Shown in pieces: positions 41,875 through 50,421 of a DNA stretch of 64,000 nucleotides (its first letter is position 1; each line of letters opens with the position of its first letter). The notes below the pieces were generated by a model, which saw nothing but the letters and a program-made list of their open reading frames with translations, was not told the origin of the DNA and searched no databases. The DNA comes from Flavobacterium potami. GTDB taxonomy: Bacteria > Bacteroidota > Bacteroidia > Flavobacteriales > Flavobacteriaceae. The position numbers were made by a program, and so were the translations under genes. The DNA lies in assembly GCF_020026915.1 (NCBI RefSeq), contig NZ_JAINUY010000003.1, positions 248,001 to 312,000 on the forward strand, in the 5' to 3' direction.

Positions 41875-43266
41875 TTAGCGCGCAATTATGGCAAGTAAAA
41901 TATCATATACCAATGCTTTAAGCTCCTTATTGTAAGGCGACAGATCCCTGCCCGGCGGATTTCCATGATAAATCAGGTTGCGTACTTTAATAAGCTGGTC
42001 AAATTCAATATTATATTTGCCCGGGTCCAATTTGAGATACTTTATGAAACCCTCAAACTGATCAATAAGGCCTGTCTTTTTAATAAACGATACTTTCTCG
42101 AAAGCTTTGGAATCAAATTCCAGTTTATCATCCTCCTCCACTATTTCGCCAATTTCCTTTATTTTCGTTTTTATGAATTTATTAATAGAGCCCTCTGATC
42201 CTATAAAAGCATATTCTTCCTTGACAGTAAAAGTCTGGCCGTCCAAGGGATTCTTTAAAAAAAAGTTCCTGAACTTTTCAACGATGTTGTATAGGACCAT
42301 GAAAGCTGAAATATCATCAAGATGCTTTATGCTTATCAGTCTTGGAACAGCCTCCCGGATTAGTTCTCTTAAATATTGGAATTTGTCAAAATCAATCGAC
42401 TCCGCAAAATCGTAAATATTCGAATATTTATCTTTCAAATGAAATTCCTGAGATAAATCATTGCGCTCTCCGCTAAGCTTAAAAACTTCCCTGGTGCCAT
42501 AATTTTCCCTATCATTCACTCTTAGCAATGCATTGAAAAAATCAATGCTTTTTTCCCAATACAGGGACATCATAAGGCATAAATCTTCTCCGAGCGAAAG
42601 AAGATCCAGATCTTTTATCTTTTGGCTGTCATCCCTAATAATCAGCTCGGCATCTCTGGTTATTACAAAATCTTTTTTTGGTTCGCCCTGTTTGTACGAA
42701 TGGTTTAAAGAAAGCATAAATTCGACAGGGCCGAAACTTGTCCACCTGTTTTCATTACGCTCAATGAATTTATCATCTGAATCATAAGTCCCAAGCTGGC
42801 CGTACTGGATATATCCCGCGAGGTGGGAAATGGCATTGTCCCCGAGCCTGAATCTTGCGTCCCCGGCATACCTTCCATTCTCGAAAAGACAAAAATTTTG
42901 AAGAACCAGTATCAGGAATTTCTTGTCATGATCGTAATAATGGGTTTCCTGAATCCCAATTAGAGAGTTTTCAGAAAACTCAAAAAATTCCGGATTTACC
43001 CATTTATGCGGAGATACAGCAGGTTGTATCATATCGAGGATACTTACACCTGCTTTCGCAAGACTCCTGAACTTCTCGTAAAGATGATCAGATGGCTTAT
43101 AGTAAATTTTAAGCTGCACCTCTTCAGGCTTTCTTTGATTGTAAATCAGTCTGGCATCATATTGTGAATTAGCGCTTTCAGTGGGAAAGCCGTCCAGCAC
43201 CTCCTTATGCTCTGCAAGCTTCAGCAATATGGGCACATCTTTTTGGTAGTAGTCCTTCATAAACAA
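41875..43266 (-). CDS. HEPN-like domain protein (463 aa)
   Basis: A 463-residue cytoplasmic protein. The C-terminal 45 residues hold VRNLIYHGN (Arg428 to His433), the Rx4-6H motif of HEPN RNases, with helices around it (FDQLIKV before, DILLAIIA at the end). The first 380 residues are mixed alpha/beta and unassigned. HEPN proteins with long N-terminal parts act as RNA-cleaving defence or toxin effectors (ApeA-like, for example), but this family is not recognised. No coupled antitoxin gene. The HEPN call rests on one motif and on position at the C-terminal end. Confidence 0.55.
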   Translation of the reverse strand: MFMKDYYQKDVPILLKLAEHKEVLDGFPTESANSQYDARLIYNQRKPEEVQLKIYYKPSDHLYEKFRSLAKAGVSILDMIQPAVSPHKWVNPEFFEFSENSLIGIQETHYYDHDKKFLILVLQNFCLFENGRYAGDARFRLGDNAISHLAGYIQYGQLGTYDSDDKFIERNENRWTSFGPVEFMLSLNHSYKQGEPKKDFVITRDAELIIRDDSQKIKDLDLLSLGEDLCLMMSLYWEKSIDFFNALLRVNDRENYGTREVFKLSGERNDLSQEFHLKDKYSNIYDFAESIDFDKFQYLRELIREAVPRLISIKHLDDISAFMVLYNIVEKFRNFFLKNPLDGQTFTVKEEYAFIGSEGSINKFIKTKIKEIGEIVEEDDKLEFDSKAFEKVSFIKKTGLIDQFEGFIKYLKLDPGKYNIEFDQLIKVRNLIYHGNPPGRDLSPYNKELKALVYDILLAIIAR

Positions 43267-43451
43267 GAATTAAATTTCATCAGAATATTAACTGGCTGCG
43301 CCTTAAATTAAAAGCACCCAATCAGCCAAATTTAACAAAATAAAACAGCATTCAAGGCAGGTACAATTACCTGAAATCTCTATACTTTCATTTATTGGGT
43401 ACTCAACCCTTCTTAAGTTTTTTTTATGGATCAATATTTCAGCAAAGCAAT

Positions 43452-43757
43452 CTAATGAACCCTTACAATCTGAGACTCGGGAAAATCAACCTCAAGATAT
43501 TTCTTTATGATTCCGGTTATCACATCAATGCGCGTCCCAATAATCACAGATCTGTCTTTTACTGGCCAATCGGTCATTATTGCGGTTAATTTTGGCTTTA
43601 CAGTTCCCGAAATCAAATGCATAGGATCCGTATACCACAAGCCGCATCCGCTGATTCCGTGAAGGTCAGGTCCGGTTCCAAAAGTACCATTCCTGCTGTT
43701 AAATGCTGATTTTTTATTGTAATGGGCAATAATGGAAAAAGCGGTCAAATTGACCAC
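43452..43757 (-). pseudogene. C-terminal fragment of a trypsin-like (S1-type) peptidase
   Basis: A 101-codon stretch. The serine-protease-like motif GPDLHGISGCGLWYT is in the middle, with GISG in the position of the catalytic GxSG. Its N-terminal part is cut off by the left end of the IS element (the first codons are IS sequence). His and Asp of the triad are missing with the 5' part. The fragment reads VVNLT from the IS end, then native protein. The 5' part is not on the other side of the IS. Protease assignment is tentative because the fragment is short. Confidence 0.5.
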
Positions 43758-43852
43758 ACTTTTTCAGCATAAAGTGACCATCGATTTCGGGTCAAACTGA
43801 CCACTCCTTTTCAATTTAAACTGACCACCTTGTTTCGGTTCAAATTGACCAC
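43745..43852 (+). repeat. IS21 left end: five TGACCAC repeats at 24-bp period
   Basis: TGACCA(C/T) starts at 43751, 43775, 43798, 43822 and 43846, spaced 24, 23, 24 and 24. Likely IstA binding sites that extend inwards from the left end of the IS. Confidence 0.85.
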
Positions 43853-43909
43853 CTAACACTACTTCTTTTCATGCTGTTAAACCATGGATCTGTATAAAAA
43901 CTACAGACT

Positions 43910-45463
43910 ATGGCAAATAACAAACTAGACATGAACAAAATCAGAAAAGTCATTAAGTTGCACTGCAACGGCAAAAGCAAGCTGTTTATAAGCCGATATT
44001 TATCTCTTTCCAGAAATACTGTGAAAAAATATATCTCTTTATTTGAAGTGCTGGGATTAAGCCTGGAAACTGTCAACAAGAAAACTGACACTGAATTGGA
44101 CGAGCTGTTTTCTCAGGGTCCGACAGAAGTTGTTTCCTCAAGAATCGAAGATCTGTATGCTTATTTTCCTCAGATGGAACGGGAATTAAAAAAGGTGGGC
44201 ATCACCATACAAACTATGTGGGAAAGGTATATTGAAACCCATCCCGATGGTCTTAGAGTAACGCAGTTCAGGAATCGCTTCAGAGACTGGAGCAACAAGG
44301 TAAACCCTGTGATGCATATGAATCACAAGGCTGGCGATAAAATGTATGTGGATTATGCTGGAAAGACACTCTCAATTATAGACAAAAACACGTCCGAGGT
44401 TCAGGAAGTACAGTTTTTTGTTGCCATACTCGGTGCCAGCCAGTATACTTACGCAGAAGCGTCAATGAGCCAGCAGAAGGAAGATTTTGTAGCTTCGGTA
44501 GAAAATGCAATGCGTTTTTTTCAAGGAACGCCTGCCGCAATTGTGCCTGACAACTTAAAATCTGCCGTAGTCAGAACCAGCCGCTTCGAACCCACCATTA
44601 ATGAAACTCTTGCAGATTTAGCTGAACATTATGAAACCACTATTCTGCCCGCAAGAGCCTACAGGCCCAGAGACAAATCTTTAGTTGAAGGAGCAGTCAA
44701 GATACTTTACAGAAGAATTTATGCAAATCTGAAAGACTCTAAATACTTCAGCATAGAAGAACTGAACCAGGAAATATGGAATCTGCTCGATGCGCATAAT
44801 AACAAGAAACTTACCGGAAGACCATACTCTCGTTTTGAACTCTTCATGGAAGATGAAAGACATGAACTGCAGCCTCTTCCTCTGGAACGCTTTGAGATTA
44901 AATACCAGTCTCTGGCAACAGTAATGCAGAACGGGCACGTCCAGTTAAGCCAGGATAAAAACTACTATAGCGTGCCCTATCAATATTTAAAGAAAAAAGT
45001 AAAGCTGCTCTACACAAGCTCTACTGTTGAAATATACTTCAAATACAACCGTATAGCCACACACATCAGAAATCCAAAGCCCTACATCTATACCACAAAT
45101 CCAGAACATATGGCAAGCACACATCAGTTTGTAGCACAGTGGAATGCCTTAAGGTTTATTGAATGGGCCAACAGCATTGATCCGGCAGTAGGAGAATATA
45201 TTATGCAGATAATAGAAAGCAGGAACCACCCCGAGCAGGCCTATAAAAGCTGTCTAGGCATATTGTCTTTTGAAAAGAAAGTAGGTGCAGAAAGATTAGC
45301 AAATGCCTGCAAACGTGCTCTGGACTTTAAGATTTATAATTTTAAAACCATACAGAACATCTTAGAAAACAGTCTGGATAAGATACCTATGGAACACGAA
45401 AAGGAAGAAGATCAGGATCTTCCCGACCACGGCAATATCAGAGGAAAAAATTATTATAACTAA
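43910..45463 (+). CDS. istA: IS21 transposase IstA
   Basis: A 517-residue transposase. An N-terminal helix-turn-helix (IRKVIKLHCNGKSKLFISRY and LSRNTVKKYI) is followed by a DDE catalytic core: first Asp in KMYVDYAGK, second in AIVPDNLKSAV and Glu in SLVEGAVKILYRRI. Length is normal for IstA. Complete and probably active. Its ATPase partner follows at 12 bp. Confidence 0.95.
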   Translation: MANNKLDMNKIRKVIKLHCNGKSKLFISRYLSLSRNTVKKYISLFEVLGLSLETVNKKTDTELDELFSQGPTEVVSSRIEDLYAYFPQMERELKKVGITIQTMWERYIETHPDGLRVTQFRNRFRDWSNKVNPVMHMNHKAGDKMYVDYAGKTLSIIDKNTSEVQEVQFFVAILGASQYTYAEASMSQQKEDFVASVENAMRFFQGTPAAIVPDNLKSAVVRTSRFEPTINETLADLAEHYETTILPARAYRPRDKSLVEGAVKILYRRIYANLKDSKYFSIEELNQEIWNLLDAHNNKKLTGRPYSRFELFMEDERHELQPLPLERFEIKYQSLATVMQNGHVQLSQDKNYYSVPYQYLKKKVKLLYTSSTVEIYFKYNRIATHIRNPKPYIYTTNPEHMASTHQFVAQWNALRFIEWANSIDPAVGEYIMQIIESRNHPEQAYKSCLGILSFEKKVGAERLANACKRALDFKIYNFKTIQNILENSLDKIPMEHEKEEDQDLPDHGNIRGKNYYN

Positions 45464-45475
45464 AATCAATTTACA

Positions 45476-46213
45476 ATGAATGAATCTACTGTAGCAAAAA
45501 TGAAACAGATGAAGCTTCATGGAATGCATAACGCCTTCATGACAGCTATCGAGAGCGGTAAAACCGATCATTATACCATTGACCAGTTTATGTCAATGAT
45601 AATAGATGCCGAATGGGATGAACGCCACAACAGGCGTATTGAACGCAGTATTACCAATGCACTCTTCCATTACAAATCAAATATTGAAAGCATCAATTTT
45701 GACCAGTCCCGGAACATTGACAGAAATCTTATACTCCGGCTTGCAGAATGCAGTTTTGTAGAAAAGAATGAAAATATACTAATCACAGGAAGCACAGGTG
45801 TCGGCAAAAGTTTTTTAGGAACAGCACTTGGTTATCAGGCCTGTATTGAAGGCTATAGAGTAAGTTATTTTAATACTGCAAAATTGTTTGCAAAGCTGAA
45901 AATGGCCAAAGCAGACGGTACATACCTGAGAGAACTGATGAAAATACAAAGGCAGGATGTTATCATACTAGATGACTTTGGACTCCAGGCATTGGACAGC
46001 CAGAACAGAATCACACTTTTAGAGATCATCGAGGACAGGCACAACAATGGTTCTATTATAGTAACCTCGCAGATCCCCGTTCAGGGATGGTATGACATAA
46101 TCGGCGAGAAAACCATAGCAGATGCAATCCTTGATAGATTAATACATCAGGCCCACAGGGTTGAGCTGCATGGGGAATCAATGAGAAAGAAAAAAAGCAT
46201 AATCAAGGAATAA
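45476..46213 (+). CDS. istB: IS21 helper ATPase IstB
   Basis: A 245-residue AAA+ ATPase that assists IstA. Walker A in ITGSTGVGKSFLGTAL (about residues 101-116), Walker B in VIILDDFGLQAL, sensor in IVTSQIPVQGW, and the DAILDRLIHQAHRVEL end. It is intact and starts 12 bp after istA. Confidence 0.95.
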   Translation: MNESTVAKMKQMKLHGMHNAFMTAIESGKTDHYTIDQFMSMIIDAEWDERHNRRIERSITNALFHYKSNIESINFDQSRNIDRNLILRLAECSFVEKNENILITGSTGVGKSFLGTALGYQACIEGYRVSYFNTAKLFAKLKMAKADGTYLRELMKIQRQDVIILDDFGLQALDSQNRITLLEIIEDRHNNGSIIVTSQIPVQGWYDIIGEKTIADAILDRLIHQAHRVELHGESMRKKKSIIKE

Positions 46214-46268
46214 TTATTTATCTATATTTGAAACAATAATTAACACACGAAAAAAAGTAGTTTTTTAG

Positions 46269-46353
46269 GTGCTCACTTTGCACCGAAATTAGATGGTCAC
46301 TTTAAACCGAAACGAAGTGGTCACTTTAAATTGGAAAACAGTGGTCAATATCA
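46269..46353 (-). repeat. IS21 right end: four (A/G)TGGTCA repeats at 24-bp period
   Basis: Copies end at 46275 (GTGCTCA, one mismatch), 46299, 46323 and 46347, exactly 24 bp apart. They are the inverted match of the left-end set. The last lies just before the broken pcfJ-like gene. Confidence 0.85.
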
Positions 46354-46357
46354 CTGA

Positions 46358-46627
46358 GTTTTACATATGACCGAAGGCGACAGCCTGAGACACTGTGTTT
46401 TTACCAATGAGTATTTCAAAAAGATAGATTCCCTGCTCTTCTCTGCACGCATTGACAACAAACCAATCGAAACTATAGAGGTTTCTCTTTCTAAAATGGA
46501 AATAGCACAGTGCCGTGGTTTGAGGAATCACAATTCAAAACATCATAAAGCTATTTTCAGTTTGATGAAAAAAAACCTTTATCAGATTCGCTCCCGAATG
46601 AAAAAGAAGAAAGCAGAACAATGCTAA
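46358..46627 (+). pseudogene. PcfJ-like protein, C-terminal fragment
   Basis: About 86 residues that match the C-terminal end of PcfJ-type proteins: EGDSLRHCVFTNEYFKK, then SLLFSARIDNKPIETIEVSL and QCRGLRNHNS. An in-frame TGA at 46355-46357 sits at the IS border, so the long N-terminal part is missing. PcfJ-like proteins occur in conjugative plasmids and integrative elements. The gene is cut by the right end of the IS, or by recombination through it. A terminator follows directly. Confidence 0.75.
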
Positions 46628-46665
46628 AAGCGGAAAAACCGAAGAACTTTCGGTTTTTCCGCTTT
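46627..46665 (+). terminator. Terminator after the pcfJ fragment
   Basis: A perfect 17-bp stem (AAAGCGGAAAAACCGAA from 46627, pairing with TTCGGTTTTTCCGCTTT at 46649-46665). The stem starts right at the stop codon of the fragment. Confidence 0.8.
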
Positions 46666-46873
46666 ATAACATTTCAGACACTGAAATTTTCCTTGCTGAT
46701 TTATAGCAATCTTCCTCTTAGATTGTTCAAATCAAAAAAAAATAATTACTGTTCAATAGCGTACTGCCTTCAATGCAGACTATTAAACAGGGGAAGAAAA
46801 ATCCATTTCTAAATAAACTATGAAAAAATAACAATTTTAACATTTCATTTATAAACAGAGATATTTTTATAAT

Positions 46874-46881
46874 TATCTTTG
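46874..46881 (+). promoter_or_regulatory. -7 box of the copper-locus promoter (TATCTTTG)
   Basis: TATCTTTG fits the Bacteroidetes TAnnTTTG box, about 20 bp before the start of the first copper-locus gene. No clear TTG at -33 is seen, so an activator may be needed. Confidence 0.5.
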
Positions 46882-46901
46882 TTTACGATTTTACATGTCT
46901 T

Positions 46902-47273
46902 ATGAAAAGATTCCACATCATAGTAATTATTACCTTAGGTTTCTTCTTGATGCCAATGGCTACTTTTGCTTGTGGAAAACTTTCTGGAAAGATTTCTTAT
47001 ACTAAAGAAGCTTCCAAAAATCATGACAATGATTGCTGCTCGAAAGATGGCAGTCATTCCAAAAAAAATAATGATGGCTGCTGCGGTCATAAATGTGGGC
47101 ACAAGTCATGCGGTTGTGTCTCAATCTGTAACGGAGGAATTACTTTCTTTAACCAACTTGACTTTAAAAACATCACTATAAGTGTTTTTTCTAAAAAACA
47201 AAAATTCCACAGTTCAGAAACCTCCATTCTCTCTGGTTTCTATACTATCTGGCTTATCCCTAAAATAAGCTAA
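46902..47273 (+). CDS. Secreted Cys/His-rich putative metal-binding protein
   Basis: A 123-residue protein. Signal helix IIVIITLGFFLMPMATFAC, then a His/Cys/Lys-rich stretch (residues about 43-75) with NDCCSKDG, DGCCGHKCGHKSCGC, and an ordinary end. Probably a periplasmic metal-binding protein or membrane-side sensor at the head of the copper locus, like the Cys/His protein of the czc operon. A hairpin terminator follows, so it may be its own unit. Family not recognised. Confidence 0.7.
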   Translation: MKRFHIIVIITLGFFLMPMATFACGKLSGKISYTKEASKNHDNDCCSKDGSHSKKNNDGCCGHKCGHKSCGCVSICNGGITFFNQLDFKNITISVFSKKQKFHSSETSILSGFYTIWLIPKIS

Positions 47274-47276
47274 ATA

Positions 47277-47308
47277 CTTTTTTGACAGCCATACGTGTGT
47301 CAAAAAAG
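47277..47308. terminator. Bidirectional hairpin after the Cys/His-rich gene
   Basis: An 11-bp stem CTTTTTTGACA/TGTCAAAAAAG with six T/A pairs at its ends; acts in both orientations. It separates the small gene from the DUF3347 genes. Confidence 0.7.
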
Positions 47309-47421
47309 GAAGCCTAACTGCTTCATTTTTTTATTTTTCGCTTTTTGTAGAATAATTCTCTATACAGTTCTTGTATGCAATTATTTCTCAAAAGCAATAT
47401 TCACTTCAAATACATTTTAAA

Positions 47422-48273
47422 ATGAAATCAATTCAAAAAGGATTGATGGCAATCACTCTATTGCTGTCAGTCATAGTGTTTGGCGCACCTATAAAAAATG
47501 CAAAAAACATAAATGCAAAAATTTATGGTAATTGTTTAATGTGCAAAACTGCTATTGAAAAAGCAGGAAACATCAAAAATATCGCTTCGGTAAACTGGAA
47601 TGAAAACACCAAAATAGCGGCTATTACCTATGATGAGAAGAAAACAAATCAGGATGAAGTCCTGAAAAGAATTGCCTTAGCAGGATATGACAGCGACCAG
47701 TTCTTAGCTCCTGGTGACGCCTATGCAAAACTTCCACAATGCTGCCAATATGAAAGAACAAATATGGCGGCTCCAATAAAAAAATCCGAAATGGATATGG
47801 GTAAAATGGATCATTCACAGCATACAGCCGCAGTTCCTGCAGATGCACAAGAAAACAGTCCTTTTAAAGCAATTTTCGACAGCTACTTTGATGTAAAAGA
47901 TGCTTTGGTGAAAACAGATGCTAAAACTGCCGCATTGAAATCTAAAGAGCTCCTTACTGCAATCAATGCTATTAAAATGGAGAACCTAAAGCCAAAAGAA
48001 CATACTGCATGGATGAATGCAATGAAAAGTTTAGCTTCAGATGCCACAAATATTTCTGAAAACCAAGATGTAAAAAAGCAAAGGGAATCCTTTAAAAGCC
48101 TTTCCAAAAACACGTACGATCTTATAAAAACTGCTGATCAGCCGCAGCCGGTTTATTATAATCATTGTCCAATGGTTGATGCGAATTGGCTCAGCAAAGA
48201 AAGCGGCATCAAGAATCCGTATTACGGTTCACAGATGTTAAGCTGTGGATCAACTATAGAAACAATCAAATAA
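47422..48273 (+). CDS. HMA-like plus DUF3347 protein, secreted
   Basis: A 283-residue protein; ATG 47422 was chosen because a signal helix (MAITLLLSVIVFGAP) follows it directly; the upstream in-frame ATG adds 17 unlikely residues. Residues about 28-95 are an HMA-like metal-binding domain (NAKIYGNCLMCKTAIEKAG, with CxxC). A Met/His-rich linker (SEMDMGKMDHSQH) and a DUF3347 domain (about 140-280) follow, ending with HCPMVD, NPYYGSQML and SCGS. I infer periplasmic copper capture and delivery. Confidence 0.85.
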   Translation: MKSIQKGLMAITLLLSVIVFGAPIKNAKNINAKIYGNCLMCKTAIEKAGNIKNIASVNWNENTKIAAITYDEKKTNQDEVLKRIALAGYDSDQFLAPGDAYAKLPQCCQYERTNMAAPIKKSEMDMGKMDHSQHTAAVPADAQENSPFKAIFDSYFDVKDALVKTDAKTAALKSKELLTAINAIKMENLKPKEHTAWMNAMKSLASDATNISENQDVKKQRESFKSLSKNTYDLIKTADQPQPVYYNHCPMVDANWLSKESGIKNPYYGSQMLSCGSTIETIK

Positions 48274-48287
48274 TCCCAAATCAAAAA

Positions 48288-49358
48288 ATGAAAAATATAA
48301 TAACCGTTAGTTCAATGCTTGGAGTTTTAATTTTAGGGACCGTTTCGCTGTTTTCTTGCAGTAAAATGGATGATATGAATATGTCCGATCCAAAACTGAA
48401 TATAAACTATCCTGCCGCTTATGTGGTCAATGGTCAGGACGGCACAATTTCAGTAATCAAATTGGAAACTAATGAAGTTACAGAAACCTTAAGCCTAATG
48501 GGCAGCGGCAACGATATGATCATGTGGCCGCACCACATTTCTTTACATTCCAATCATCTGGCTATCGGTGTACCCGGAATGGACTTCTCTGCAGGCCATA
48601 CCGCAGGTATGGGAGGAATGACAGGTAAACTCCTTGTAATTGACCCAGCCAGTGGGGCAACAGTAAAAAATATCAGCCTGCCAATGATGAACCACAACAC
48701 AATATACAGCCCAAATGGTTCAGAAATCTGGGTGCCGCAAATGGACATCAATGGAAAAGTTCTGGTTTATGACGCCTTAACATACGCATTGAAAAGCACC
48801 ATTGCAGTTGGCATGATGCCCGCTGAGCTTACCTTTTCTTCTGATGGGACTAAGGCTTATATTGCTAATGGAGATGACAATACTGTGTCAGTTATAAATA
48901 CCGCAACCAAGCAGGTTACAGCCACAGTTGCTGTGGGAAAAAACCCTGTGGGTGCCTGGACAGGAACTGACGCCAGAATGTATGTTGATAATGAAGACGG
49001 GCAATCTATCTCGGTAATCAATGTGGCAACCGATGCCGTAGGCCAAACCATTGATCTAGGATTTATGCCTGGAATAGCGTCTCACAATGGAAATAAGAAA
49101 GAACTTTGGGTAAGTGATCCTGTCAATGCAAAAGTCCATTATTGGACCTGGGACCAGACTAAGATGATGTGGGTTCATGGAGGTGTATTCACTACTGGTG
49201 CCGGTGCACATGCTATAACATTTACAGCAGATGGAAATACTGCCTATGTGACCAATCAGACCGCCAATACGGTCTCTGTTGTTAATGTATCAAACCATAC
49301 GGTCTCTAAAACGATTAATGTCGGTAGAAAACCCAACGGATTGGTGCTGAAAATATAA
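48288..49358 (+). CDS. YVTN-type beta-propeller lipoprotein
   Basis: A 356-residue lipoprotein; ATG 48288 is used because the signal (MLGVLILGTVSLFSC, lipobox Cys about 25) follows it. The mature part has repeated YVTN/YncE-like blades: AYVVNGQDGTISVIKLET, KAYIANGDDNTVSVINTAT, TAYVTNQTANTVSVVNVS. The start is Met/Asp-rich (KMDDMNMSDPK) and a Met/Gly-rich part (AGHTAGMGGMTG) follows, both possible copper ligands. It begins 14 bp after the preceding gene. Its role in the locus is not known; a surface or periplasmic binding scaffold is likely. Confidence 0.82.
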   Translation: MKNIITVSSMLGVLILGTVSLFSCSKMDDMNMSDPKLNINYPAAYVVNGQDGTISVIKLETNEVTETLSLMGSGNDMIMWPHHISLHSNHLAIGVPGMDFSAGHTAGMGGMTGKLLVIDPASGATVKNISLPMMNHNTIYSPNGSEIWVPQMDINGKVLVYDALTYALKSTIAVGMMPAELTFSSDGTKAYIANGDDNTVSVINTATKQVTATVAVGKNPVGAWTGTDARMYVDNEDGQSISVINVATDAVGQTIDLGFMPGIASHNGNKKELWVSDPVNAKVHYWTWDQTKMMWVHGGVFTTGAGAHAITFTADGNTAYVTNQTANTVSVVNVSNHTVSKTINVGRKPNGLVLKI

Positions 49359-49489
49359 ATCTGATATAAAGGCATTTAAAAGGCAAAATAGAGATTGGAT
49401 TTGCAATCAAAAAAAGAATAATTCTTATAACACTCAAACAAAGGAATGTTAGACAAAAAAACATTCATTAGAGATAAAAACTAAAAAAA

Positions 49490-50182
49490 ATGAAAAAACT
49501 AATTTTCTCAACCCTTGTAATGGCAATTGTACTTACAGCTTGTAATTCAAAAAACAAAGAAACTGCAGCTCCTGAAGCGGCTTCCGGGACAGCTCAGAAT
49601 GACTCGCAATTGTATGCCTGTTCCATGCATCCTGAAATTACAGGAAAAAAAGGAGACAAATGTTCCAAATGCGGAATGGAATTAACCGAGCCAGTAAAGG
49701 AAACGGCCGGAAAAAGTGCAGAAGTAGAAACAGCCCAGACTGCTCAAGGAACATTTTCTATAAACGAAATCGTGAGTAATTATCTGTCCCTAAAAAATGC
49801 ATTAACCAAAGATGATACAAAAGGAGCTGCAGATGCAGGCAAGGCATTATATGCAGTTTTTAACAGTGTAAATCCCAATTCGATAGATGCGAAATTAAAA
49901 GCAGAATATCTTGATATTGCTGATGATGCCAAAGAACACGCAGAACATATTGGAGCTAACGGCGGAAATATTGAACACCAGAGAGAGCATTTTGCCGTGT
50001 TAAGTAAAGACATGAATGATTTGATAAAATCTTTCAAATCAGAACAAAAATTGTATCAGGACTTTTGTCCTATGTATGATGGCGGAAAAGGAGCTATTTG
50101 GATAAGCGAAACCAAGGAGATCAAAAACCCATATCAAGGAAAAAAAATGTTAACCTGTGGTTCTATGAAAAAAGAACTATAG
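49490..50182 (+). CDS. Heavy-metal-binding domain plus DUF3347 lipoprotein
   Basis: A 230-residue lipoprotein: signal LVMAIVLTAC with lipobox Cys18, an Ala-rich linker, then a heavy-metal-binding domain (YACSMHPEITGKKGDKCSKC with GMEL, about residues 43-66) and a DUF3347 domain (about 90-230) ending CPMYDGGKGAIWISETKEI, KNPYQGKKML and TCGS. The C-terminal half is nearly identical to the next gene, so the two are a tandem duplication. Likely a periplasmic copper-binding protein. Confidence 0.85.
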   Translation: MKKLIFSTLVMAIVLTACNSKNKETAAPEAASGTAQNDSQLYACSMHPEITGKKGDKCSKCGMELTEPVKETAGKSAEVETAQTAQGTFSINEIVSNYLSLKNALTKDDTKGAADAGKALYAVFNSVNPNSIDAKLKAEYLDIADDAKEHAEHIGANGGNIEHQREHFAVLSKDMNDLIKSFKSEQKLYQDFCPMYDGGKGAIWISETKEIKNPYQGKKMLTCGSMKKEL

Positions 50183-50421
50183 TACAGCTAAGTACTAATA
50201 AATTTATCGGGCTGTTTACATAATGACCACTCAATTTTCTCGTGACTAATGATGTTCATAATTTATTGAAATGTATCTAATTTTTTTAGACTACGCCGTG
50301 CGATACTCTTTGCTGAATATTCACTTATTTCCCATGTGTTTATTGTGTAGACAGTCCAATAGATATTTAGAAAAAAAATCAATAGCAACCTATTTTTTAA
50401 ACAATTTAAAATATAATTAAA

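Larger units (their letters stand above)
43745..46353 (+). mobile_element. IS21-family insertion sequence
   Basis: A complete element of about 2.6 kb with the istA and istB genes in the usual order. Its ends are marked by TGACCAC repeats at 24-bp spacing: five copies at the left and four at the right (details under the two end features). Outermost copies are at 43751 and 46347, giving the approximate borders. No target duplication is seen: the flanks differ. Confidence 0.88.
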
